Below, in pieces: positions 9,722 to 17,043 of a stretch of DNA of 64,000 nucleotides. The position numbers were made by a program, and so were the translations under genes. The stretch is from Halorientalis persicus. GTDB taxonomy: Archaea > Halobacteriota > Halobacteria > Halobacteriales > Haloarculaceae. Within the stretch, counting starts at the first letter, position 1, and each line of letters opens with the position of its first letter. The DNA lies in the NCBI RefSeq assembly GCF_900110215.1, contig NZ_FOCX01000006.1, positions 156,588 to 220,587 of the forward strand, given 5' to 3'. The notes below the pieces were generated by a model. The model searched no databases. It had not been told where the DNA came from and worked only from the letters and a program-made list of their open reading frames with translations.

Positions 9722-12088
9722 TCAGTCGACGTTGCTGTCTCGGTTCCCGTCCAGTTCCCGGAGGAGGTGCAGTGCCAGTTCCTTGTCCAGCGGGTCGTTG
9801 GCGTTCCCGCAGTGGGGTGACTGGACGCAGGCCGGACAGCCCGCGGTGCAGTCACACGAGGCGACCATCCGTCGGGTCGTCGTCACCAGCGACCCGATGT
9901 CGGCGTAGGCGCGTTCGGTCAGACCCACGCCGCCGGGATAGCCGTCGTAGACGAAAATCGTCGACTGGTCGGTGTGGGGGTGCAGGGGCGTGGACAGGCC
10001 GCCCACGTCCCGACGGTCACAGAGCAACTCCGCGGGCATCATCGCGATCGTGGCGTGTTCGGCGGCGTGGATGCCGCCGCCGAACGCCTCGTCGGTGTCT
10101 GCGGTCTCGCTCCGTTCGTCCGCCCGCTCGCGCATCGCCCGCTCGACCGGGGCGGGGACGGTGAAATAGAAGGCTCGCGTCTCCAGGGTCGTCTCCGGCA
10201 GGTCGAGCCCGAACCGCCCGAGCGGTTCGCCGCTGGAGCCGTCCCGACGTTCGTAGCCCGTGATCTGTTTGCGCATCGTCACGTCGGCCAGCCGCAGGGT
10301 GCTGTCGGACCGCCCCGGCATCGTCGTCTCCGCGTGGTCTTCCTCGACGGTGATCGTCTTGTCGTGGAGCACCTGCGTGTAGTAGTCGGCGTGGGTCTGG
10401 GAGAGGTTCGCGACGCCCAGATCGAGGTCGAGATCGACCACCTCGTAGGTCCGGCCCTGGTGGTGGTAGATCGCGCCGGGGTGGGCGTCCCGCAGGGCGT
10501 CGCCGAAGGGGAGTTCCGCGATCGTGTCGCCGCTGGCGCGGTCCCGGAGCTGGACCTGCCGGTCGTCGACGGTTCGGAGGTTCATCTCGTGCTGGGGGCT
10601 CCCCTCGCCGTCGTAGAGCCATCGGATGCCGGCGTCGGTCTCCCGCCGGTCGAGGTCGCCCGCCTCGGTCAACTCGGCCACCACGTCCGGGAAGCCCTCG
10701 CCGAAGTGGCGGTCGTCGGTCGGCGTCAGCCACGTCTCTCGGGCGGCCGAGCAGACGTGTCCGGGCATGAGCTTGCGGTTCCCGGGGTTCGAGATGGCTC
10801 GCTCCGGATCAGCATCGAAGAACTCGGTCGGATTCCGCATGAAGTACTGGTCCAGCTGGTCCTCGCCGCCGACCAGCACCACGAGGCTCGGATCGGTCCC
10901 GCGGCCGGCCCGGCCGGCCTGCTGGAAGGCCTGCATCCGGGTGCCGGGGTAGCCGTCGAGCACGACGGCGTCCAGCCCGCCGATGTCCACCCCGAGCTCC
11001 AGCGCGTTCGTACTCCAGACGCCACGGATCTCGCCGGACTGGAGTCCGTCCTCGACCGACCGGCGGCGCTCGCCCGTCAGCGCCGCCTGATACGCCGTCA
11101 CGCTCTCGGCGGCGTCGCGGTCGCCCCGCCGGCGCAACTCGTCGGCGCTCTCGGTCGCGTAGCGCTCGGCGGTCTGCCGGGAGCGGGTGAAGACGACGGT
11201 CTGAAACCCGCGGCTCACGAGGTCGACGAACAGCCGCTTGGCCTCGGTGTGACTCGACTTCCGGCGGCCGCTCCCCCAGCCGCTCTCCTCGTACTCCGGC
11301 GGGTTCCAGAACAGCCAGTGGGTCGGTCCCGTCGCGCTCTCGTCGTCGGTGAGTGCGGAAAAGGAGGACTCGGGTCGGCCCGTCACGGTCGCGGCGTGTT
11401 CGATCGGGTTGCCGATGGTCGCCGAACAGCAGACGTACTGTGGATCGGCGTCGAACCGCTCGCAAACCCGATTGAGGCGACGCATGACGAGCCCGACCTG
11501 ACTGCCGAACACGCCGCGGTACTCGTGGACCTCGTCGATCACGACGGTCTCCAGCCGCCGGAAGAACCACTCCCAGAGCCGGTGGCTGTGGGGCAGGATA
11601 CCGTAGTGAAGCATATCCGGCGTCGTCAGCAAGACGGTGGGCTGGCGGTCTCTGATGGCCTCTTTCTCGGATCTGGACTGGCGGCCGGTGTACTGGGCGA
11701 CGGTGACGCGACTGCCGAAGCCGAGGCCGTGCGCGAGGTCCTGGAGGGCGTCGGTCTGGTCCTCGATGAGCGCGACCTGTGGGGCGATATAGAGGGTACA
11801 GCCGGTGTGATCGAGCGCGCGCTCGAAGGCAGGGACGGTGTAGGCCAGACTCTTGCCGCTGGCGGTGTCGGTCGCCAGCACTACGTCGTCGCCGGTACGG
11901 ACGCGCTCGACGGCGGTGGCCTGGTGACCGTACAGCCGCTCGATTCCCTGTTTGTCCAGGGCAGTGGCCAGCCGATCCGGGAGGTCGAGCTCCGCGAAGG
12001 TGGCCTCGTGGCCGGAGACCGTCTCCTGGTGGGTGATCTGCCCGTCGTAGTATGGGCGGTCGCGGAGCCACCTGATCGTCTCGTCCAC
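9722..12088 (-). CDS. DEAD/DEAH-box helicase with C-terminal Cys cluster (MrfA/YprA-like)
   Basis: This superfamily-2 helicase has 788 residues. It has the Q-motif region near residue 55, Walker A TASGKS near 80, the DEVH box in VVIDEVHEYRG near 173, SATIGNP near 230, and the helicase C domain with QAGRAGRG near 405. The C-terminus is the DUF1998-type domain with a zinc-binding cluster CDCTAGCPACVQSPHC near 745-760. This layout matches MrfA (mitomycin repair factor A) and the Hrq1 group, 3'-5' helicases linked to nucleotide-excision-type repair. The start is GTG at 12088, with a TATA-like GGTTAGC about 25-30 bp upstream. The stop lies 3 bp beyond that of the convergent radical SAM gene. Confidence 0.88.
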   Translation of the reverse strand: MDETIRWLRDRPYYDGQITHQETVSGHEATFAELDLPDRLATALDKQGIERLYGHQATAVERVRTGDDVVLATDTASGKSLAYTVPAFERALDHTGCTLYIAPQVALIEDQTDALQDLAHGLGFGSRVTVAQYTGRQSRSEKEAIRDRQPTVLLTTPDMLHYGILPHSHRLWEWFFRRLETVVIDEVHEYRGVFGSQVGLVMRRLNRVCERFDADPQYVCCSATIGNPIEHAATVTGRPESSFSALTDDESATGPTHWLFWNPPEYEESGWGSGRRKSSHTEAKRLFVDLVSRGFQTVVFTRSRQTAERYATESADELRRRGDRDAAESVTAYQAALTGERRRSVEDGLQSGEIRGVWSTNALELGVDIGGLDAVVLDGYPGTRMQAFQQAGRAGRGTDPSLVVLVGGEDQLDQYFMRNPTEFFDADPERAISNPGNRKLMPGHVCSAARETWLTPTDDRHFGEGFPDVVAELTEAGDLDRRETDAGIRWLYDGEGSPQHEMNLRTVDDRQVQLRDRASGDTIAELPFGDALRDAHPGAIYHHQGRTYEVVDLDLDLGVANLSQTHADYYTQVLHDKTITVEEDHAETTMPGRSDSTLRLADVTMRKQITGYERRDGSSGEPLGRFGLDLPETTLETRAFYFTVPAPVERAMRERADERSETADTDEAFGGGIHAAEHATIAMMPAELLCDRRDVGGLSTPLHPHTDQSTIFVYDGYPGGVGLTERAYADIGSLVTTTRRMVASCDCTAGCPACVQSPHCGNANDPLDKELALHLLRELDGNRDSNVD

Positions 12089-12161
12089 GCCCCGGGTTAC
12101 GGGGCGACGGTGCTAACCCTTTCGTCGCCGGCGAGACCCGTCCGGGACCGCGGGTCGGCCC

Positions 12162-12854
12162 TCAGGAGTCGATCCGCTTGAGCTCGCCGTCGCCGGAGTT
12201 ACCGCCGCCGCCGAGTTTGTCGCTGTTCCTCGAGAGGTGGAGCGCGAACAGGATCGGCGAGATGACACCCAGCACGAGGGCGACGCCCATCGCCAGCAGG
12301 CCGTCGGTCAAGACGAGTTTGCCCCCTCCGTGGTCGCCGCCCTCACCGCCCGCGCCGCCAGCGCCGAGCTCCACGTCGCCGACGACCACGACGCCCTGCA
12401 TGACGCCGACGTGGGGCTCACAGAGGTACTTGACGACGCCTTCCTCCTCGAAGGTCTGCTCGTAGGTCGCTCCCATCTCGTCGGTCGGGTCGCCACTACT
12501 GAATTCGCGATTCTCGCCGACGACGTTGTGTCGGCCGCCCTGCCACTCCCAGGTGATCGTCGTCCCGGGGTCGACCCGGACCGCCGGCGGATCGAACACG
12601 AGTTCGTTGTCACCGCCGACCCCGATGGTGATCGAGTCTTGACCGGTCTCGTCGACGACTTCGCCGTCGTAGTTGGACGTGTCCGACAGCCAGCCGTCGA
12701 ACGTCGGTCCGCCGGACTCCGTCCCTTCCTGTGCCGTCGCCGTCCCGGCCGCACCGGCCGCGACGCCTGCGGTCGCCGCGCCCGCCGCCGTCCGGAGAAA
12801 GCCGCGACGACTGGCCGTCGACCCGTCGGATTCGCTCGAACGTTCGGTATGCAT
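12162..12854 (-). CDS. Halocyanin domain protein with C-terminal membrane anchor
   Basis: The 230-residue protein has a Tat signal, SRRGFLRTAAG followed by an Ala-rich segment to about residue 42. The blue-copper domain spans roughly 50-160, with ligands His in GGRHNV and Cys, His and Met in YLCEPHVGVMQG. A Gly-rich linker leads to one membrane helix at about 182-205 and a short cytoplasmic tail. The topology is N-out and membrane-anchored at the C-terminus, unlike the lipid-anchored halocyanin at 7.8 kb. The role is electron transfer at the outer face of the membrane. It has its own promoter. Confidence 0.92.
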   Translation of the reverse strand: MHTERSSESDGSTASRRGFLRTAAGAATAGVAAGAAGTATAQEGTESGGPTFDGWLSDTSNYDGEVVDETGQDSITIGVGGDNELVFDPPAVRVDPGTTITWEWQGGRHNVVGENREFSSGDPTDEMGATYEQTFEEEGVVKYLCEPHVGVMQGVVVVGDVELGAGGAGGEGGDHGGGKLVLTDGLLAMGVALVLGVISPILFALHLSRNSDKLGGGGNSGDGELKRIDS

Positions 12855-12876
12855 ACCCGTCGGTTTTTCACCATCC

Positions 12877-12887
12877 TGTATAAGCCC
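12877..12887 (-). promoter_or_regulatory. Promoter of the anchored halocyanin gene
   Basis: The minus strand reads GCTTATACA, with the TATA-like part 24-31 bp before the ATG at 12854. This is leaderless spacing. Confidence 0.6.
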
Positions 12888-12950
12888 GACTAAACGTGAC
12901 AGGGGTTGGGAACTCGTTTCATACTCCGTCGCCGGACGGTCCGGGCGGTG

Positions 12951-13388
12951 TCAGCGGACGATCGTGACGGGGCAGTGCGCCCGTCTGAGGACCGTCTCGG
13001 CGACGCTGCCCAGCAATATCCGGGACACGCCCGAGCGGCCGTGGCTCCCCATCACGATGTGATCGACCGGTTCGGTGTCGGCGAACTCGACGATGCTGCG
13101 GGCCGGTTGCCCCATCGTCGTCTCCGTCTCCAGGGTGACGCCGTACTCGTCGGCGGTCGCCTGGGCGTCCTCGAACAGTTGTTCGGCGTTTTCCTCCTCG
13201 CTCTCGTACCAGTCCTCCCAGTAGCCCGGGAGCGACGCCTCCATCGGCGCGCCGTAGCCGGCTTCGACGAAATCGAGAACGTGCAAGACGGTGATCGTCG
13301 CCTCGTCGGCGTACTCTTCGAGGGCGAACTCCACGGCCCGCTCGGACAGCGGCGACGCATCGAGCGGGACCAACACATGATCGGTCAT
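12951..13388 (-). CDS. Universal stress protein, UspA family
   Basis: A 145-residue single USP domain. It starts HVLVPLDASPLSERAVEFAL and ends with the nucleotide-binding GSHGRSGVSRILLGSVAETVLRRAHCPV, the GxxGx9GS pattern of ATP-binding UspA proteins. The frame extends upstream to 13511, but MTDHVLVPLD at 13388 is the natural start, and a TATA-like ATACTAATCC lies about 25-32 bp upstream on the minus strand. The role is stress tolerance of unknown specificity. It diverges from the SCO1-like gene. Confidence 0.93.
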   Translation of the reverse strand: MTDHVLVPLDASPLSERAVEFALEEYADEATITVLHVLDFVEAGYGAPMEASLPGYWEDWYESEEENAEQLFEDAQATADEYGVTLETETTMGQPARSIVEFADTEPVDHIVMGSHGRSGVSRILLGSVAETVLRRAHCPVTIVR

Positions 13389-13489
13389 ACCCCACTCTTG
13401 GTACTCGCCCGGATTAGTATCCGTCGAGATTCCAGCACTCCGAGAATCGCCGCCTGTGCTCTCGGCCCGCACGATCGCAGGAGAACGCG

Positions 13490-13499
13490 ACCCTTTACT
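13490..13499 (+). promoter_or_regulatory. Probable promoter of the SCO1-like gene
   Basis: ACCCTTTACT lies about 25-33 bp before the ATG at 13524, a BRE-plus-TATA-like arrangement at leaderless distance. Confidence 0.45.
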
Positions 13500-13523
13500 C
13501 CGTTCAGTCACAACGTCTTCCTA

Positions 13524-14318
13524 ATGGACAGACGCCAGTACCTTCAGACCGCGCTCGGGGCGACCGCCGGAACAGCGGCTTTCGCAGGCTGTCTCGGTGG
13601 CGGCGGGGACGGCTCGGCCGACCAGTACCCCAACACGAAACTGCCCAAACAGGAGATGGCGTTCGACGCCGAAGACGTCCGGTTCCCGGCGTGGGGCCAG
13701 CGGATCCCGTCGGCGACGCTCCCGAGGGCGCTGGGTGACGGTGAGCTGTCGACGCGGGGGTTCGACAAACCGCTCGCGCTGACGTTCATCTTCAGCAACT
13801 GCATGACGGCCTGTCCGCTGTTGACGCAGGCGCTCGTCTCGGCCCAGGGCAAGGCCCTCGACGAGGGGTGGGGCGACGCCGTCGCGTTCGCCGAGATCAC
13901 GTTCGATCCGGCGCGGGACACGGCCGACAGGCTCCGGACCTACGCTGAGGAACGAAACATCGCGCTCGACGCCGGCAACTGGACGTTCCTCCGTCCCGAG
14001 ACGGAAGCCCGGGCGAAGGAAGTCGTTCAGGAGGGGTTCGGCGTCTACTTCGAGAAGACCGACCCCGGATCGTCCGGGACGGCAACCGGATCGACGGCGA
14101 CCGACACGGCTACCGGTGGGTCGACGCCGTCGACGGCGACTGAAACCGCGACGGGAACGCCGGCCGCCGAGGGTGACGGGTATATGTTCACCCACCGGTC
14201 GCTGATCCTGCTGGTCAACGCCGACGGCTACGTCGAACGGTTCTGGCGGGGCGACGAGGCGACCTCGACGGCGGCCTCGGAGCTCCCGGACGCGATGAAC
14301 CGCCTCAGAAAGGCCTGA
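13524..14318 (+). CDS. SCO1/SenC family copper chaperone (lipoprotein)
   Basis: A thioredoxin-fold copper chaperone of 264 residues for assembly of the CuA site of cytochrome oxidases. The Tat-type start MDRRQYLQ leads to a lipobox AFAGC near residue 20, so it is membrane-anchored outside the cell. The copper ligands are visible: Cys93 and Cys97 in SNCMTACP and His224 in FTHRSL. Between them lies a roughly 30-residue Thr/Ser/Gly-rich insert (about 180-213) not found in typical SCO proteins. The frame runs open further upstream, but the lipoprotein start fixes the ATG at 13524. Its presence with halocyanins supports a copper-respiration neighbourhood. Confidence 0.9.
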   Translation: MDRRQYLQTALGATAGTAAFAGCLGGGGDGSADQYPNTKLPKQEMAFDAEDVRFPAWGQRIPSATLPRALGDGELSTRGFDKPLALTFIFSNCMTACPLLTQALVSAQGKALDEGWGDAVAFAEITFDPARDTADRLRTYAEERNIALDAGNWTFLRPETEARAKEVVQEGFGVYFEKTDPGSSGTATGSTATDTATGGSTPSTATETATGTPAAEGDGYMFTHRSLILLVNADGYVERFWRGDEATSTAASELPDAMNRLRKA

Positions 14319-14346
14319 GATCCGTCTTTGTCGCCGACGGCCGAAA

Positions 14347-14640
14347 CTACCGGGCGTACAGCGAGTAGACGATGACGCCGAAGCCAAGTGCCGTGAGGCC
14401 ACTCTCGGCGATGATGGCGTACTCCCGGGGGAGCGACAGGCCGAGGTCGAACACGCCGGCCAGGATGCTCCCGAGGGTCACGACCGCGAATCCGAACGCG
14501 AGCAACCCGAGTGGTTTCGCGCCGGTCCGCCGGAAGGCCTTGTACGAGAAGAACGTGATCATCGCACCCAGCACGAGCGTGACTGTCTTGAGCGCGGTGA
14601 TGACCGTCGGCAGGTGGACGAGGGGATGGAGTTCGATCAC
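14347..14640 (-). CDS. Small membrane protein paired with the upstream regulator
   Basis: The protein has 97 residues and three predicted membrane helices (about 12-32, 45-66 and 77-95), with a basic loop SYKAFRRTGAKP. It overlaps the upstream HTH gene by 4 bp (ATGA), so the two are translationally coupled. Pairs of a winged-helix regulator and a small membrane protein of this size are common in haloarchaea (I think DUF7521). The membrane protein may transmit a signal to the regulator, but that is inference. Confidence 0.8.
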   Translation of the reverse strand: MIELHPLVHLPTVITALKTVTLVLGAMITFFSYKAFRRTGAKPLGLLAFGFAVVTLGSILAGVFDLGLSLPREYAIIAESGLTALGFGVIVYSLYAR

Positions 14641-15017
14641 GTTTCTTTACGCACCTCCGACCAGAGATCCCGCAGTCGTTCGTCCGCGGTCCGTGGGACC
14701 CGGCTGATTCCGACCTCGAACGTCCGGTCGCCGTCGTCGAGGCCCACGACGACCTCTTCGAAGTCCACCTCGTACTTGCTGGCGTGTTGTCCGTCGGGGC
14801 GAATCTCCATGCTCTCCCGGAGCAGGGACGCCTCGGTCAGCAGATCGAGCTTTCGGTAGGTGGTCGAGAGGGGGACATCACAGACCTCCGAGATCTCTTC
14901 AGCTGTCATGGGTTCGTCGAGGTTCCGGACGATGGCTCGACACTTCGGGTCGTCCAGCGCGTCGAGCACGTCCTGTAGATCCGGTTGGTCCTCGTCCGCG
15001 AACGGGTCTCGGACCAT
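14637..15017 (-). CDS. Winged-helix transcriptional regulator (ArsR/HTH_20-like)
   Basis: The protein has 126 residues. An HTH at about 20-85 contains DPKCRAIVRNLDEPMTAEEISEVCDVPLSTTYRKLDLL, a classic winged helix that uses a shared substrate-response layout; the wing follows at ESMEIRPDGQHASKYEVDF. The start is the ATG at 15017, not the longer frame from 15062, because a TATAAT-type box lies 25-32 bp upstream. It forms an operon with the three-helix membrane protein. The target is unknown. Confidence 0.85.
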   Translation of the reverse strand: MVRDPFADEDQPDLQDVLDALDDPKCRAIVRNLDEPMTAEEISEVCDVPLSTTYRKLDLLTEASLLRESMEIRPDGQHASKYEVDFEEVVVGLDDGDRTFEVGISRVPRTADERLRDLWSEVRKET

Positions 15018-15040
15018 GTGTCCACAACTGGCGGGCCGAC

Positions 15041-15050
15041 GCTTATAATC
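15041..15050 (-). promoter_or_regulatory. Promoter of the regulator/membrane-protein operon
   Basis: The minus strand reads GATTATAAGC, centred about 28 bp before the ATG at 15017. It is one of the clearest TATA boxes in the window. Confidence 0.7.
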
Positions 15051-15244
15051 GCTCCGACACACGACCGCCGATAGCGGCCGTGCCTCCGGGTTTGGTCCTC
15101 GTTTCAGTGAATATGTTCGACCCAGTTATAGTTCTCCCCGTCGTGTCAATGGTCGATGCTGCTCGTCGTCCGTTCCGGGAGTGATGACGGACGCGTGACT
15201 GACGGACCGGTTCGCTTTTGACAGGCCCGGGTCAATGATGGGAC

Positions 15245-15928
15245 GTGCTCGCCGCCGAGTTGCACTCTCACTCGTCGCTGTCTCACGACGGCCGTGATCC
15301 GGTCGATCTGCTTCTGGGGCAGGCCCAGGCCGTCGGACTGGACGCGCTGGCCGTCACCGATCACGACGAGATCAAGGCCAGTCTGGCGGCCGTCGAGAAA
15401 GCCGAGGAGTACGGGCTCGTCGGCATCCCCGGGATGGAAGTCTCGACGGCCGCTGGCCACGTCCTCGCGCTGGGAGTGCGCGAGGCGGTCCCGCCCGGAC
15501 TCTCCTTCGGCGAGACGCTGGACCGCATCCGCAGGCTCGGCGGCATCGCCGTCGTTCCACACCCGTTTCAGGAGTCCCGCAGCGGCGTCCTCGCGAACAT
15601 TTCTCGGGAGACGCTGACGGCCGCCGACGCCATCGAGGTGTACAACTCCCGCCTGCTGACGGGGCGGTCGAACCGCCAGGCCGAACGGTTCGCCCGTCGC
15701 AACGGGATGCCGATGACCGCCGGGAGCGACGCCCACATCAGCGAGATGGTCGGTCAGGCCGTCACCCGCATCGACGCGGCCGAACGCTCCGTCGACGCGA
15801 TTCTGGAGGCCATCCGCGAAGGTCACACCACCGTCGAGGGCAAGCGCACGCCCTGGCGGATCAGCTTCCGGCAGGCCGCCGGGGGCGTCAAGCGCCGCGT
15901 CGCGCGCCGACTCTCCGACCTGCGATGA
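15245..15928 (+). CDS. PHP-domain metal-dependent phosphoesterase
   Basis: The 227-residue protein has the PHP metal-binding motifs: ELHSHSSLSHDG at the N-terminus, AVTDHDEI near 38, GMEVST near 63, VVPHPF near 103, and SDAH near 160. The start is GTG at 15245; the nearby ATGs at 15235 and 15238 are out of frame. Proteins of this family hydrolyse phosphoesters such as nucleotides, polyphosphates or histidinol phosphate; the substrate is unknown. Its stop overlaps the next gene's ATG by 4 bp (ATGA), so the two products are probably made together. Confidence 0.88.
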   Translation: MLAAELHSHSSLSHDGRDPVDLLLGQAQAVGLDALAVTDHDEIKASLAAVEKAEEYGLVGIPGMEVSTAAGHVLALGVREAVPPGLSFGETLDRIRRLGGIAVVPHPFQESRSGVLANISRETLTAADAIEVYNSRLLTGRSNRQAERFARRNGMPMTAGSDAHISEMVGQAVTRIDAAERSVDAILEAIREGHTTVEGKRTPWRISFRQAAGGVKRRVARRLSDLR

Positions 15929-17043
15929 TCGACGGTGCCGACCCGGCGACCGTTCGCGCCGCGCTCGACTCCGGTGACCCCCTCCCCGGGACTCGGGGGT
16001 TCGCCGGGCGACTCGACACCGAAGACGGATCGGCCCTGCTGGTTCGGGACGTTCTCGGCCGGTATCCCTGCTTTTCCGAGGCCGACGATCCGACGGCGTG
16101 GAGCGTCGACCCGACCGACCTCTCCGATCCCGACCCCGTTCCGGCGGGCCACGTCCGAACCCCCGACGGCGACGAGCAGGTCTGGCCGCTCCCGGACCCG
16201 CCCGCGACCGACGACGACGCGGTGGCGATCACGGCAGTGCGGGCGGCGGTCGAGGCGAGTACCGCCGCCGTCGAAACCGACGGTCTCGCGGTCGCGTTCT
16301 CCGGGGGCGTCGACTCGGCGGTCCTGGCCGCGAGACTCGACGCGCCGCTGTACGTCGCGGGCTTTCCCGACAGCCACGACGTGGAAGCCGCCCGCTCGGC
16401 CGCCGCGGCGATGGATCGGGATTGCACCGTAGTCGAACTCACCCACGACGACCTCGAACGCGCGGTGCCGGAACTGGCTCACGCCATCGGTCGGACCAAC
16501 GCGATGGACGTACAGATCGCGCTCCCCCTCTATCTCGTGGCCGAACGGGTCGCCGCCGACGGCTTCGACCGGCTCGCGGTCGGACAGGGAGCCGACGAAC
16601 TGTTCGGCGGCTACGCCAAGGTTGCGAAAGCCCCCGACGACCCGCGCGTCGACGCCGACACGGTCCGGGGGGCGCGCCGCGAGGTCGTGACCACCCTGCC
16701 CGACCAGCTAGAGCGGGACGTGCTCGCACTGCGGGCCGCGGGGGTCGAACCCGTCGCGCCACTCCTCTCCGACCGGGTGATCGAAGCGGCGCTCCCGCTT
16801 CCCGGGCACTTGTTAGTGGCCGACCCCGCCCCGGGCGAGGACCGTGGTGACGCCGAGCGGAAGGTCGCGCTCCGCCGGGCGGCCGCGTCGTGGCTCCCCG
16901 ACGAGGTTTCCGCGCGGGACAAGAAGGCCGTCCAGTACGGCAGTCTGGTCGCCAGAGAACTCGATCGGCTGGCCCGGCAGGCCGGCTTCAAGCGCCGGAT
17001 GGACGATCACGTCACGAAGTACGTCCGGTCGCTGGTGGACTAG
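15925..17043 (+). CDS. Asparagine-synthase-like ATP pyrophosphatase without glutaminase nucleophile
   Basis: The 372-residue protein has a PP-loop, AFSGGVDSAVLAARL near residue 130, and the AsnB-type motifs GQGADELFGGYAK near 218 and RDKKAVQYGS near 335. True AsnB proteins begin Met-Cys, with Cys2 as the glutaminase nucleophile. Here the protein begins MIDGADP and the first about 110 residues form only a short degenerate N-domain, so it cannot hydrolyse glutamine by the usual route. It may use ammonia or another amine donor. It is coupled to the PHP gene and overlaps the convergent halocyanin-propeller gene by 4 bp at the stops. Confidence 0.85.
   Translation: MIDGADPATVRAALDSGDPLPGTRGFAGRLDTEDGSALLVRDVLGRYPCFSEADDPTAWSVDPTDLSDPDPVPAGHVRTPDGDEQVWPLPDPPATDDDAVAITAVRAAVEASTAAVETDGLAVAFSGGVDSAVLAARLDAPLYVAGFPDSHDVEAARSAAAAMDRDCTVVELTHDDLERAVPELAHAIGRTNAMDVQIALPLYLVAERVAADGFDRLAVGQGADELFGGYAKVAKAPDDPRVDADTVRGARREVVTTLPDQLERDVLALRAAGVEPVAPLLSDRVIEAALPLPGHLLVADPAPGEDRGDAERKVALRRAAASWLPDEVSARDKKAVQYGSLVARELDRLARQAGFKRRMDDHVTKYVRSLVD

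Noticed and set aside
9974..12181. A 735-codon plus-strand frame opposite the helicase
   Set aside because: Low-complexity Val/Gly/Arg sequence, typical of a shadow frame; the minus strand has all the helicase motifs.
15113..15184. A 23-codon plus-strand ORF with a nearby TTATAG box
   Set aside because: No motif and no support from spacing; it may be chance in an AT-richer gap.
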